A DNA stretch of 64,000 nt. Origin: Clostridia bacterium (GTDB lineage: Bacteria > Bacillota > Clostridia > Oscillospirales > CAG-272). The translations under genes were made by a program, and so were the position numbers. Each line of letters begins with the position of its first letter. Within the stretch, counting starts at the first letter, position 1. Location of the stretch: positions 19,527 to 83,526 of the forward strand of contig JAFVRG010000005.1 in the NCBI GenBank assembly GCA_017504405.1. Reading direction: 5' to 3'. Shown one piece after another: positions 1 through 7,540 of the stretch. The notes under the pieces were generated by a model. That model saw only the letters and a program-made list of their open reading frames with translations. It searched no databases and had not been told where the DNA came from.

Positions 1-1
1 C

Positions 2-403
2 GGTATGCGTGTTCTGCAATTTGCATTTTCCGCAGGCTCGCACAGCACCTATCAGCCCCACGTGTATGAGAAAAACTGCGTTTGCTACACAGGCACACAT
101 GATAACAATACCCTTCGCGGCTGGTTTGACGAAATGAGCGAAGCCGACAAAGAATATGCCCGTGATTATATGGGACTGTCCGACACCGAGGGCTATGAAT
201 TCGGCGTTATCCGCACAGGTATGCAGAGCGTTGCCGACCTCTTTATGGCGCAGATGCAGGACTACCTTTGCCTTGGCTCGGAGCACAGAATGAACGTACC
301 GTCAAGGAGTGAGGGCAACTGGCGCTTCCGTATGTTGAAGGACGAATTTACCGACACCCTCGCCGAAAAAATCAAAAAAATGACCTACCTCTACGAGAGG
401 TAA
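2..403 (+). CDS. malQ: 4-alpha-glucanotransferase, C-terminal part (partial)
   Basis: The reading frame is already open at base 2, so the gene begins upstream of the window and only about the last 134 residues are present. The fragment matches the end of glycoside hydrolase family 77 (amylomaltase): VLQFAF, then a YEKNCVCYTGTHDNNT stretch, where the THDN motif contributes to the active site, and a C-terminal DLFMAQMQDYL helix. The enzyme transfers 4-alpha-glucan chains in cytoplasmic maltodextrin and glycogen metabolism. The gene is followed by a repeat module and a terminator hairpin. Confidence 0.93.
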   Translation, partial: GMRVLQFAFSAGSHSTYQPHVYEKNCVCYTGTHDNNTLRGWFDEMSEADKEYARDYMGLSDTEGYEFGVIRTGMQSVADLFMAQMQDYLCLGSEHRMNVPSRSEGNWRFRMLKDEFTDTLAEKIKKMTYLYER

Positions 404-450
404 GAATGAGCAAGGAGCAAATAAAGGGCGCACAAAAGGCGCACAAAGGA

Positions 451-484
451 CGCTTTTTGTAAAAAGCTTAGCAAAAACTTTCAT
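451..484 (+). repeat. 3'-UTR repeat module, copy A
   Basis: The 34-bp core consists of GCTTTTTGTAAAAAGC, a perfect 7-bp inverted repeat, followed by TTAGCAAAAACTTTCAT. It is identical to copy B at 1148-1181. It lies 47 nt after the malQ stop and 8 nt before the terminator hairpin. The spacer from the stop holds degenerate GGCGCACAAA units that resemble, in reverse complement, the 11-bp tandem units beside copy E. Confidence 0.85.
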
Positions 485-492
485 ACAAAAAA

Positions 493-524
493 GTGAGGTA
501 CGAAAAGTACCTCACCCGTTTTTT
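493..524 (+). terminator. Intrinsic terminator, GTGAGGTAC stem
   Basis: Arms GTGAGGTAC and GTACCTCAC surround a 5-nt loop, followed by a T run. The flanking A-rich stretch gives a T run on the minus strand as well, so the hairpin can also end leftward transcription. The same stem recurs at 4068-4098, 11541-11570 and, as a variant, 34964-34994. Confidence 0.85.
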
Positions 525-605
525 ATATCAGTGTGACAACTATTACGCATGGCGCACGAGAGCTTTGTGTAGCAGCAATCGGGGTTTGCTCAATGTAAAC
601 GCCAT

Positions 606-719
606 CTAACCATAAGCAGCATAAATCATTATTTCACCCCCTCTCAAAGAGAATATATAATGCCAATCAGCTATTGAGCTAAGCTTCTGTTGTGAATTTT
701 GTCGTGGCTTTTTAGTCAT
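606..719 (-). CDS. Candidate 37-residue small protein
   Basis: This frame starts with ATG at 719, about 23 nt after the expected transcription start, with a weak AAAGG eight bases upstream. It ends in MIYAAYG at a TAG. The peptide has a basic N-terminus and no obvious membrane helix or known motif. The much better ribosome-binding site sits inside the frame, before the Met at 629, so initiation there is equally possible. Reality as a protein gene is uncertain. Confidence 0.25.
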   Translation of the reverse strand: MTKKPRQNSQQKLSSIADWHYIFSLRGGEIMIYAAYG

Positions 720-740
720 TTGGCACGCCTTTATAGGTGT

Positions 741-777
741 TTATAATAATTATAAGCCTTTTTGAGTGTTTTGTCAA
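741..777 (-). promoter_or_regulatory. Minus-strand sigma-A promoter with PerR-box-like palindrome
   Basis: TTGACA (777-772) and TATAAT (754-749) on the minus strand are 17 nt apart. A perfect 15-bp palindrome, TTATAATAATTATAA (741-755), covers the -10 element and start region. It equals the classical PerR box consensus TTATAATNATTATAA. The -35 region also overlaps the likely promoter region of the divergent XRE gene. Confidence 0.6.
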
Positions 778-827
778 TACATTTTTTAAGATGTATGGTA
801 AAATATTTACGAAAGGAGCGTATGCTT

Positions 828-1139
828 ATGAAGATGTGTCAAAGATTAAAGGATATACGGGAGGACAACGACCTTCAACAAGCTGATATAGCAGCAATTC
901 TATCTACTACGCAACAGCAGGTCAGCAAATATGAAAACGGACTTCAAATTATGGGTGTGGATAAATATATGAAGCTCGCAAAGCACTTTAATATTTCTCT
1001 TGATTATATGACAGGGCTTACAGATATACCCACAGAGCTTTACAACAGGGAAATTCCGCAAAAATTACAAAAGCTGATTTCCGCTTATTCCGAAAACACA
1101 GATTTGCAGCCTGCCATTGACAAGCTGTTAGGTATTTGA
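828..1139 (+). CDS. XRE-family helix-turn-helix transcriptional regulator
   Basis: A 103-residue protein with an N-terminal Cro/C1-type helix-turn-helix (about residues 5-60: RLKDIREDNDLQQADIAAIL, then TQQQVSKYENG and ISLDYMTGLTD). A short helical tail follows, perhaps for dimerisation. I chose ATG at 828, which lies nine bases after AAAGGAG; the in-frame ATG at 822 is too close to it. The gene is transcribed away from the candidate small leftward transcript and shares its promoter region, a layout typical of a local repressor. The target is unknown. Repeat copy B and a terminator follow the stop. Confidence 0.85.
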   Translation: MKMCQRLKDIREDNDLQQADIAAILSTTQQQVSKYENGLQIMGVDKYMKLAKHFNISLDYMTGLTDIPTELYNREIPQKLQKLISAYSENTDLQPAIDKLLGI

Positions 1140-1147
1140 TATTGGAA

Positions 1148-1181
1148 CGCTTTTTGTAAAAAGCTTAGCAAAAACTTTCAT
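1148..1181 (+). repeat. 3'-UTR repeat module, copy B
   Basis: Identical to copy A over 34 bp. It begins 8 nt after the XRE stop codon and precedes the terminator hairpin at 1201 by 19 nt. Confidence 0.85.
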
Positions 1182-1200
1182 AAAAAGGAAAAAGAATAAA

Positions 1201-1230
1201 GGGCAGAAATTTCTGCCCTTGTTTTTATTT
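1201..1230 (+). terminator. Intrinsic terminator, bidirectional
   Basis: GGGCAGAAATTTCTGCCC is a perfect 18-bp palindrome followed by TTGTTTTTATTT on the plus strand and by a T-rich stretch on the minus strand. It serves the converging XRE and Nudix genes. Confidence 0.85.
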
Positions 1231-1785
1231 GCCGTTGGCTCTTTGCCTTAAAATTTCTTTGTATTTGAGGACTGCGATTTGGGTTTTGCCGTCCTCGATT
1301 TCGCCACGCATTACCATAGAGAGAAGGGTGTCAAGGTCGTACTCCGACACAGTCAGAAATTCATCCTCGTCAAGCTCTCTTTCGCCAAAGGACAGCCCCT
1401 CGGCAAGGTACATATATATTCTCTCGCCCAAAATCGCAGGTGAGGGGATATATACGCCAAGATAGGTCATATTCTCTGCGACAGCGCCCGTTTCCTCACG
1501 CAGCTCACGGATTGCCGCATCGAGCGGCTTTTCCTCGGGGCTATCCAGCTTGCCTGCGGGAATTTCGAAAAAAACCCTGCGGTGCGCATACCTGAACTGC
1601 TCCTCTATGAGAATTTTGCCCTCACGTGTGACTGCCATAATTGCAACAGCTCCGTTATGCTTTACGTACTCACGGGTGGCGGTATTTCCGTTTGGCAGCT
1701 CAACCTCGTCAACGCAGGCACGGATAACCCTGCCCGAGAAGACCTCGTTTGAGCTTATTTCCTTTTCAATAAGATTTTTATTCAT
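1225..1785 (-). CDS. nudF: Nudix hydrolase, ADP-ribose pyrophosphatase type
   Basis: A 186-residue protein of the ADP-ribose pyrophosphatase branch of Nudix enzymes, which cleave ADP-ribose to AMP and ribose-5-phosphate. An N-terminal beta-sheet region typical of the dimeric family (SGRVIRACVDEVELPNG, residues about 17-33) precedes the Nudix box at about 77-101. The box begins IPAGKLDSPEE and ends RELREETGA; the Gly-to-REL spacing is one residue longer than in Bacillus NudF. The start at 1785 has an AAGGGGAG site. It is a single gene converging on the XRE regulator. Confidence 0.9.
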   Translation of the reverse strand: MNKNLIEKEISSNEVFSGRVIRACVDEVELPNGNTATREYVKHNGAVAIMAVTREGKILIEEQFRYAHRRVFFEIPAGKLDSPEEKPLDAAIRELREETGAVAENMTYLGVYIPSPAILGERIYMYLAEGLSFGERELDEDEFLTVSEYDLDTLLSMVMRGEIEDGKTQIAVLKYKEILRQRANGK

Positions 1786-1892
1786 AATGCTCCCCTTATC
1801 CCTTGCGGTTTTTGCTTTTTTAAAGCTTGCTTTACATAAAGTATATCACCTTTTGGGGAGAATGAAAAGAGGAAAAAGAAATTTATCTTGCG

Positions 1893-2477
1893 TTATTCAT
1901 TTTGCGGCGGTGTCATTTGCATTTCTGAGTAATCATTCAGTATAATTTCCGTGCCGTTATACAGCGCATCAAAGCAATCGGTAAAATCGGGCACCTCCAA
2001 CCGCACGCCGTCTATATGTATAAACCGTGCCCGCTCATACGTATAGGTTGACAGCGGTCTTTCAAACGCATCGTCCGACTGCGCTGACACAAGGTACGAG
2101 CCCTCGGCGGCGCCTACCACGAGCAGGGTGTGATAATAATCACCTGCGTTTGATAGCTGTATTACGTCGCCGACGTCCAGCTCCCCCTCGCCTACCTCTC
2201 TGCCAAAAGGGCCGAGTCCTTTGTTTGATGTAATAAAATTATAGAAAAATTCAACCCCTGTCCAAGATGCGGTGCGGTCTGCGTCTGATATGTAGTACCA
2301 CCCCAAAACTGGAGTGAAATTCATAACACAGCTGCCCGCATAAACCGCCTGCGACACAAAATTCGTGCAATTTCCGCCAAAGCCCGAGTAATTTCTAAAC
2401 AGGGGATTTCTCGAAAACGCCCACCTTTTTGCGTACTCATACGCACGCTCTCTGTCATACTCTTTTATAACTAACAT
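1893..2477 (-). CDS. Putative amidase-domain protein (Amidase_6 family)
   Basis: A 194-residue protein matching the Amidase_6 domain found in many spore-formers: an N-terminal tyrosine-rich helix (YDRERAYEYAKRWAFSRNP), then GGNCTNFVSQAVYAG with the likely catalytic Cys at residue 37, then a GDVIQL strand and YYHTLLVV with the likely catalytic His near 115. The fold is papain-like, related to NlpC/P60 peptidases. No signal peptide is visible, so the protein is probably cytoplasmic or released on lysis. GGAGGTGAG precedes the ATG at 2477. The substrate is unknown. Confidence 0.8.
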   Translation of the reverse strand: MLVIKEYDRERAYEYAKRWAFSRNPLFRNYSGFGGNCTNFVSQAVYAGSCVMNFTPVLGWYYISDADRTASWTGVEFFYNFITSNKGLGPFGREVGEGELDVGDVIQLSNAGDYYHTLLVVGAAEGSYLVSAQSDDAFERPLSTYTYERARFIHIDGVRLEVPDFTDCFDALYNGTEIILNDYSEMQMTPPQNE

Positions 2478-2529
2478 AAGCTCACCTCCGTATATGATAT
2501 GAAAAAATTAAAAATTTTGATAATACCAC

Positions 2530-2558
2530 TTGAAAAAACGCAAGTTATGTTGTATAAT
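2530..2558 (+). promoter_or_regulatory. Sigma-A promoter of the CofE-like gene
   Basis: TTGAAA (2530-2535) and TATAAT (2553-2558) are 17 nt apart, about 85 nt upstream of the start codon at 2653. Confidence 0.7.
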
Positions 2559-2652
2559 AAAATGTATTTTGTATGACGGATTTTTATAATGCCGTCGCTG
2601 AGTATAAATTATAGTTATAAAATTGCGCTAAAGGCGCAGGGGGGGATTATTT

Positions 2653-3849
2653 ATGAAAAACGAACGTAGAGTAGGTACGGTTTCCAGAGGAATTCGTTGC
2701 CCTATTATAAGAGAGGGAGATGACCTCGCCGCTATTGTAACCGACAGTGTTATAGAGGCGGCAGAGTGCGAGGGCTTTGAGCTTCGTGACAGGGACGTTA
2801 TATCCATAACCGAGTCAATCGTTGCGAGAGCGCAGGGAAACTACGCATCCGTTGACGATATTGCAAACGACATCAGAGCAAAAATCGGCTCCGACACTAT
2901 CGGAGTTATTTTCCCCATACTTTCACGCAACCGTTTCGCAATCTGCCTGCGTGGCATTGCAAAGGCGGCAAAGAAGATAGTTCTTATGCTCAGCTATCCC
3001 TCGGACGAGGTTGGAAACGAGCTTGTAAGCCTTGATAAGATTGACGCCGCAGGCGTAAATCCGTACAGCGATGTTCTCTCACTCGCTCGCTACCGTGAGC
3101 TTTTCGGTGAGAATAAGCACGAGTTTACGGGTGTTGACTACGTTGAGTATTACGGCAATCTCATAAAGGAAATGGGCGCTGAGGTTGAGATAATCTTCGC
3201 AAATCAGGCGAAATTCGTTCTCGACTACGCAGACCATATAATCAATTGTGATATTCACACCAGAGCACGCACAAAGCGCATTTTGAAGAATGCGGGAGCA
3301 AAGGTTGTGCTCGGACTTGACGATATAATGAATGCGCCTGTAAACGGCAGCGGCTGTAACGAAAAGTACGGACTTCTCGGCTCTAACAAATCGACCGAGG
3401 ACAAGATAAAGCTGTTCCCCCGTGAGTGCCGTGACCTCGTGCTCGATATTCAGAAGCGTGTTCTTGAAAGAACGGGCAAGCACGTTGAGGTTATGGTATA
3501 CGGCGACGGCGCCTTCAAGGACCCCAAGGGTAAAATCTGGGAGCTTGCAGACCCCGTTGTTTCCCCAGCTCACACCGACGGACTTATCGGTACGCCTAAT
3601 GAGCTGAAGCTCAAGTATCTTGCCGACAACGATTTTGCAAATCTTTCGGGCGAGGAGCTCAAGCGTGCGATTTCCGAGAGCATCAAGGCAAAGGATGCTA
3701 ACCTCGTCGGCAATATGGCATCGCAGGGTACGACACCCCGTCAGCTCACCGACCTTATCGGCTCGCTGTGTGATTTGACCAGCGGCTCGGGCGACAAGGG
3801 CACTCCCGTAGTTCTCGTTCAGGGATACTTCGACAATTACACCAACTAA
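2653..3849 (+). CDS. CofE-like protein (F420-0:gamma-glutamyl ligase family)
   Basis: A 398-residue protein resembling the coenzyme F420-0:L-glutamate ligase family, in a long form I associate with Clostridia. Recognisable stretches are an N-terminal GIRCPIIREGDDLAAIV, DRDVISITESIVARAQGNYA (about 47-66) with the residues the family uses near the metal/GTP site, MVYGDGAFKDP near 280, and a conserved C-terminal SGSGDKGTPVVLVQGYFDNY. CofE adds glutamate to F420-0, but nothing in the window makes or uses F420, so the natural acceptor is unknown. GGGGGGA precedes ATG 2653. The gene is monocistronic, with its own promoter and a shared downstream hairpin. Confidence 0.8.
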   Translation: MKNERRVGTVSRGIRCPIIREGDDLAAIVTDSVIEAAECEGFELRDRDVISITESIVARAQGNYASVDDIANDIRAKIGSDTIGVIFPILSRNRFAICLRGIAKAAKKIVLMLSYPSDEVGNELVSLDKIDAAGVNPYSDVLSLARYRELFGENKHEFTGVDYVEYYGNLIKEMGAEVEIIFANQAKFVLDYADHIINCDIHTRARTKRILKNAGAKVVLGLDDIMNAPVNGSGCNEKYGLLGSNKSTEDKIKLFPRECRDLVLDIQKRVLERTGKHVEVMVYGDGAFKDPKGKIWELADPVVSPAHTDGLIGTPNELKLKYLADNDFANLSGEELKRAISESIKAKDANLVGNMASQGTTPRQLTDLIGSLCDLTSGSGDKGTPVVLVQGYFDNYTN

Positions 3850-3870
3850 TCCTGGCTTGTGTCTTTTGGT

Positions 3871-4058
3871 CATATCACGCCCTCACTCCCCTCGGAGTAT
3901 TCTATACACCTTCGTGCGTGATGACGCAATCTGACTCAAAATCCACTGCGCCAATCTCGTGATTTGTGCATTTGGCACCTTCCGGCGTTTTCTCTCGGGC
4001 TCGCCGTGTTCTATACGGCTTCGGAGTGAATAACGACGAAATTCATCCAAAATCCACT
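3871..4058. repeat. Composite dispersed repeat with internal tandem duplication
   Basis: The segment 3871-3955 is about 85% identical by eye to 11432-11513, starting CATATCACGCCCTCACT. Within this copy, the stretch from TTCTATAC to CCACTGCGCCAAT (3900-3955) is repeated in degenerate form at about 4009-4066, again starting TTCTATAC and ending ATCCACTGTGACAAT. Both loci are followed by the GTGAGGTAC hairpin and a 3'-UTR module copy. The short open frames here do not look like genes. Confidence 0.7.
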
Positions 4059-4067
4059 GTGACAATA

Positions 4068-4098
4068 AAAAGTGAGGTACTTGTTGTACCTCACTTTT
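4068..4098. terminator. Bidirectional terminator between converging genes
   Basis: AAAAGTGAGGTAC pairs with GTACCTCACTTTT around a TTGTT loop. The A/T arms give T runs on both strands, suitable for the CofE-like gene (+) and the beta-helix gene (-). Confidence 0.8.
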
Positions 4099-4102
4099 CC
4101 TT

Positions 4103-4136
4103 TTGCAAAGTTTTTGCCAAGCTTTTTTCAAAAAGC
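4103..4136 (-). repeat. 3'-UTR repeat module, copy C
   Basis: A diverged copy on the minus strand: GCTTTTTGAAAAAAGC then TTGGCAAAAACTTTGC. It starts 9 nt after the stop codon of the beta-helix gene and is followed by the hairpin at 4098-4068. Confidence 0.75.
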
Positions 4137-4145
4137 ACTTGTTCT

Positions 4146-5519
4146 TTACTCCACCGTGCAATTTTTGAGTGTTCCGTAGCCTGTGCCGCCCTTTGGCCTT
4201 GTGTTGGGGTAGTCCTCGTTCATTTTGAGGGCTACTGTTTTTGTGAGCAGGGACAAATCTGTTGTTTTAACTCTCTTTCCGTCCTTTACGAACGCAACGT
4301 CGGAGAGGTATATTCCGTCAGCCTCGCATATTGCATCGGGATAGAAAACCTCGCCCCAGTCTTCGGGATTGTCCGAGCCGTTCGTCCAGGTAGCCGAGAG
4401 GGGACCGACCTTTATGAGCTTTATTCCGTCACCCGTCATGCTCTCGGGCTCGGTTTCCATAGTAACGCCGTTTATGTAAATATCCTTGCAGTTGGCGCAG
4501 ATTTCAAACATTCCGTCAACGGGCAGGGCGTTAAGGCCGCTCGTCCTGATTTTCGGGAATACGATATTGTCAAAATAGAGGTTGTATATATCGCCGAGCT
4601 TGCCCGTAACGTCATTTGTCTTGCTTATTGCATTTGAGATATTGGGCTGTCCGTATAGCTTGAAGGTATAAACTCCTCTGATATTTTCAAAGCAGCAGTT
4701 GTATATATCGCAATCGAGGTTTTCGCTCTCTTCGTAGAGCTTCTCGCCGGGCAGGATTCTGAACTCGTTGTCCTCGCTGTCCAGATTGCGTGTGATGATA
4801 TAGGCAAGCTCGCCGAAGCAAAGCGCCGAGGTGTTCCAGTCCCAGGCGTTGAACGCTACCATATCGTCACCCATATCTCTGCCCTTTAAGTTCTGAATTA
4901 TTCCGTATCTTGCAGGGCCGTTGAGGTGTATTCCGTCACGGTGAGCCTCAACAAATTCAATGTCGGATATGTAGAAATCACGGCAGTTGCAGATTTGCAC
5001 CGAGTAGGAGTGAGAATCGTGGATTTTGAGGTTTTTGATTGTTATTCTCTCAACGTTTGAGAAGATAAATACCGACCACGCACCGAAAATGCTGTCTTCT
5101 TTATCCGCACGGAGCATATGGTTACCCGTAACCGTCCAGAATCCGCCCTCAACCGAAATGTCGGTGTCGGGGTTGGAGAGGGTGACAGCCCTATCCTTTC
5201 CGCTTATGATATTTTTATTTCTGAGCATGCAGGTGTTAGTGCCCGCAACGAGCGCAATTTTCTGCATTCCCTCAACTTTTATATGCTTGTTCGATCCGAG
5301 ACAAATCGGATTGTCAAGATATATTGTTTTGCCCATATCGGGAATGAAAACGTAGTCGTTTTCGTCAACAGCCGTCTGAATTGCTGCCGTCCATACGTCG
5401 CCGTCTGCGAGGTGTGCGTATTTTCTCACGTCAATGAAATCACAGCCCTCTGTGCCCGAAACCGTGACGTTCTTTTCTATATTCTCGTAAAGGTTTTTTC
5501 TCTTTTCGTAAAATGACAT
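4146..5519 (-). CDS. Right-handed beta-helix protein, GH28/pectin-lyase-like fold
   Basis: A 457-residue protein with the opening expected of pectin-lyase-fold carbohydrate-active enzymes (DVWTAAIQTAVDENDYVFIP, then a glycine-rich coil) and serial beta-helix turns such as ITIKNLKIHDSHSYSVQICNC. HRDGIHLNGP and GDDMVAFN (about residues 194-222) resemble the NTDG and GDD acid motifs of GH28 polygalacturonases. I see no clear GHG motif, so catalysis is plausible but unproven. No signal peptide is visible, so it probably acts in the cytoplasm on imported oligosaccharides. The gene has its own promoter, divergent from the transporter gene. Confidence 0.75.
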   Translation of the reverse strand: MSFYEKRKNLYENIEKNVTVSGTEGCDFIDVRKYAHLADGDVWTAAIQTAVDENDYVFIPDMGKTIYLDNPICLGSNKHIKVEGMQKIALVAGTNTCMLRNKNIISGKDRAVTLSNPDTDISVEGGFWTVTGNHMLRADKEDSIFGAWSVFIFSNVERITIKNLKIHDSHSYSVQICNCRDFYISDIEFVEAHRDGIHLNGPARYGIIQNLKGRDMGDDMVAFNAWDWNTSALCFGELAYIITRNLDSEDNEFRILPGEKLYEESENLDCDIYNCCFENIRGVYTFKLYGQPNISNAISKTNDVTGKLGDIYNLYFDNIVFPKIRTSGLNALPVDGMFEICANCKDIYINGVTMETEPESMTGDGIKLIKVGPLSATWTNGSDNPEDWGEVFYPDAICEADGIYLSDVAFVKDGKRVKTTDLSLLTKTVALKMNEDYPNTRPKGGTGYGTLKNCTVE

Positions 5520-5551
5520 AAAAAGCTCCTTTAATGTTTTTCATTGTTATA

Positions 5552-5581
5552 ATTATAGCACGGCGCCGGACGCCTTGTAAA
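5552..5581 (-). promoter_or_regulatory. Promoter of the beta-helix gene
   Basis: On the minus strand TTTACA (5581-5576), an 18-nt spacer and TATAAT (5557-5552) with an extended TGC before it. AAAGGAG lies ahead of the start codon. Confidence 0.6.
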
Positions 5582-5653
5582 TAGGAATTTGTTTATAAAT
5601 GGACATTTTTACATTAAAAAAACAGTTTTGTTATTCCCGCCTCCGTTTTCGTG

Positions 5654-5662
5654 TGCTATAAT
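5654..5662 (+). promoter_or_regulatory. Extended -10 promoter of the DMT transporter gene
   Basis: TGCTATAAT is an extended -10 element with no strong -35; TTCCCG lies 17 nt upstream. It faces away from the beta-helix promoter. Confidence 0.5.
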
Positions 5663-5693
5663 CTACCTTGACGATAAGGCTCGGAGGTATAAG

Positions 5694-6572
5694 ATGCTCA
5701 TACTGTATCTGCTTTTGGCGGTGTCTGTTGTGGCGGATACCTTGAAAAATTCCTTTATGAACAGCTTTGGCAAGGACACAATGAAGGGCAATTACGACGC
5801 CCTCGTTTTCAATTGCATCGGATTTGTCGGAGGGGCTGTTTTCTTTCTCATATCGGGTTGGAATATCAAAACGTCCTGGTTTTCTCTGGTTTTGGCGTTG
5901 ATTTTTGCCGCAGTGACCTTGCTCGCACAGTATTTCACCGTGATGGGGATGTCGCTCGGCTCTATGACCTACACCGTGTTATTCTCTTATTGCGGAATGC
6001 TCATACCTACCGTTTTCGGAATTATACGGTACAGCCAGCCCGTAGGCGCTCTTAAAATCATAGGGCTTGTTTTGATGCTGGTAACATTCTATCTCTCAAC
6101 GGACCCAAAAAGCGAATCAAAGATTACGGGTAAGTGGTTGTTCTTCGGAATAGGGAACTTCGTTTTGTGGGGAGCAGTAGGCGTAATTCAGCTGATACAC
6201 CAAAATTCCGTGTATGCGGGGGAGATAAACGATTTCCTCGGCTATTCCTTTGTGTTTATGCTCGTTATCTGCATTCTTGCCTGCGTTGTTGTTAAACAGA
6301 AAGAAAAGGCACGGCTTGGCTTCGGCATTAAGAGCCGAGCAACTGTGCTTGCCGTTGTGTGCGGACTGTTCGTTGCGATAATCAATAAAATAAATCTGTA
6401 CCTGAGCGGTCAGATGCCCTCAATAATATTTTTCCCGATAGTTAACGGAGGAGTCATTATTCTCTCCTCTGCGATAGCCGTTGCGGTATTCGGTGAGAAG
6501 CTGAGCCTTAAACAGAAGCTCGGAATTATTGTGGGAATAGTGTCAGTCTGCCTGTTGGGAATTGAGCTTTGA
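5694..6572 (+). CDS. DMT-superfamily (EamA-like) transporter
   Basis: A 292-residue protein with about ten predicted membrane segments in two five-helix halves, as in EamA/DMT drug or metabolite exporters. Examples are LILYLLLAVSVVADTLK at the N-terminus and VFGEKLSLKQKLGIIVGIVS, the helix 9-10 region typical of EamA domains. The start at 5694 follows GGAGG; the open frame begins earlier, but no site supports it. The gene's last 30 bases overlap the end of the converging PocR/AraC regulator, an obvious candidate for its control. The substrate cannot be predicted. Confidence 0.82.
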   Translation: MLILYLLLAVSVVADTLKNSFMNSFGKDTMKGNYDALVFNCIGFVGGAVFFLISGWNIKTSWFSLVLALIFAAVTLLAQYFTVMGMSLGSMTYTVLFSYCGMLIPTVFGIIRYSQPVGALKIIGLVLMLVTFYLSTDPKSESKITGKWLFFGIGNFVLWGAVGVIQLIHQNSVYAGEINDFLGYSFVFMLVICILACVVVKQKEKARLGFGIKSRATVLAVVCGLFVAIINKINLYLSGQMPSIIFFPIVNGGVIILSSAIAVAVFGEKLSLKQKLGIIVGIVSVCLLGIEL

Positions 6573-7406
6573 TGCCTTTCGGTATTCGGAGGCGCAGATG
6601 CCGAATTTTTCCTTAAAGCATCTGTTGAAATACGCATAGTCGGAAAATCCGACAGCCGCGCTGACCTTTCTGACGGGGAGCTCGGTTTTCGATAAAAGGC
6701 GTGACGCCTCGGTGAGCCTTGCGTTTTTGACATAAGCAGAAATTCCGCCCTTCATATAAGCCTCAGTCATAGCGTAAAGCTTGCTCCTGCTCACGAAAAA
6801 ACGGGCGCAAAGTGCCTTTGCCGACAAATCCCTGTCGAGGTTTTCGGATATGTATGAAACGATTTCCGATATCATGTCCGAGTCGTCGATTACGGCGAGA
6901 TTGTTCATTTGCACATATCTAGAAAACGCCTTCAAAAGAACCGCTGCCGCATGTATTTCGTCGGCGGTTTTGTATTTTACCTTGGAGAGCAAGCGGTTTA
7001 TGAGCTCCCCGTCGGGCTCCCGTCCGCATTCCGAAAGCACCTTTTCAAGCGAGCCCTTGAGCGTATGGCGCAGATTTTTGTCGCAGGTCTGCCCGAACAT
7101 AATGTAGCCTATGATTATTCCGTCCTTCATTATCGGGATTGCCGCCTCGGTAAGACCTGCGGGGCATTTTGAAACGTACAGCCCACGCAAATCAGCGCAT
7201 TTTTTGCAGAAATCACGCTCGCTCCTTGCACATACCGAGCACCCCCTCTCGGTTTTGCGCAGCTCGGTGCAGATAGCTCCGTTTTCCTTCGGATATTCCA
7301 TTATTTCGTTTGCGTTTGCGTCGAGGACAACGATTTTCAGCATTGTCAGTGTGTGAAATGCGTGCAGTATTTCCTCAAACGCCGCCTTGTAAATATTAAG
7401 TGACAT
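6543..7406 (-). CDS. AraC-family regulator with N-terminal PocR sensory domain
   Basis: A 287-residue protein. The first about 160 residues form a PocR-type ligand-binding domain: ICTELRKTERGCSVCARSE, FCKKCADLRGLYVSKCPAGL and IIGYIMFGQ, with the cysteine-rich pattern of that family. Residues about 180-280 are two AraC helix-turn-helix motifs (LCARFFVSRSKLYAM and VGFSDYAYFNRCFKEKFG). PocR domains sense small hydrocarbon-like ligands, for example propanediol in the founding member. The gene converges on the DMT transporter with a 30-bp coding overlap. The ligand here is unknown. Confidence 0.88.
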   Translation of the reverse strand: MSLNIYKAAFEEILHAFHTLTMLKIVVLDANANEIMEYPKENGAICTELRKTERGCSVCARSERDFCKKCADLRGLYVSKCPAGLTEAAIPIMKDGIIIGYIMFGQTCDKNLRHTLKGSLEKVLSECGREPDGELINRLLSKVKYKTADEIHAAAVLLKAFSRYVQMNNLAVIDDSDMISEIVSYISENLDRDLSAKALCARFFVSRSKLYAMTEAYMKGGISAYVKNARLTEASRLLSKTELPVRKVSAAVGFSDYAYFNRCFKEKFGICASEYRKASKLNSQQAD

Positions 7407-7491
7407 ATTGCTCCTTTTCTAAAAGGGCTACCTTTGGTAACCTCACGGTTAAATGATATCATAATTGCGAACACTTGTCAATCAAAGACAC

Positions 7492-7520
7492 TTGCTTTTT
7501 GTGCGCAAAGATGATATACT
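7492..7520 (+). promoter_or_regulatory. Promoter of the DUF2752 gene
   Basis: TTGCTT (7492-7497), 17 nt, TATACT (7515-7520), 20 nt ahead of the start codon at 7541. Confidence 0.5.
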
Positions 7521-7540
7521 GTAAAAAACAGGAGGGCGTT

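Larger units (their letters stand above)
487..742 (-). ncRNA. Candidate small leftward transcript
   Basis: On the minus strand a consensus promoter (TTGACA, 17 nt, TATAAT) fires into about 255 nt that ends at the hairpin 515-493 with a T run. The transcript contains a strong ribosome-binding site, GAGGGGGTG, five bases before an ATG at 629. That ATG opens only seven codons ending in TAG at 606, and the next codon is an in-frame ATG opening 20 more codons (543-605). A longer frame starting at 719 includes the seven codons. This otherwise gene-free stretch (404-827) therefore seems to be a transcription unit whose product, RNA or small peptide, I do not recognise. A type I toxin-like unit was considered, but neither peptide has a membrane segment. 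Confidence 0.45.

Noticed and set aside
302..484. 60-residue minus-strand frame starting MKVFAKLF
   Set aside because: Translates the 3'-UTR module and antisense malQ; other copies of the module break this frame.
3883..4161. 92-residue minus-strand frame across the composite repeat
   Set aside because: It reads through module, hairpin and repeats; the second copy of the repeat does not keep the frame intact.
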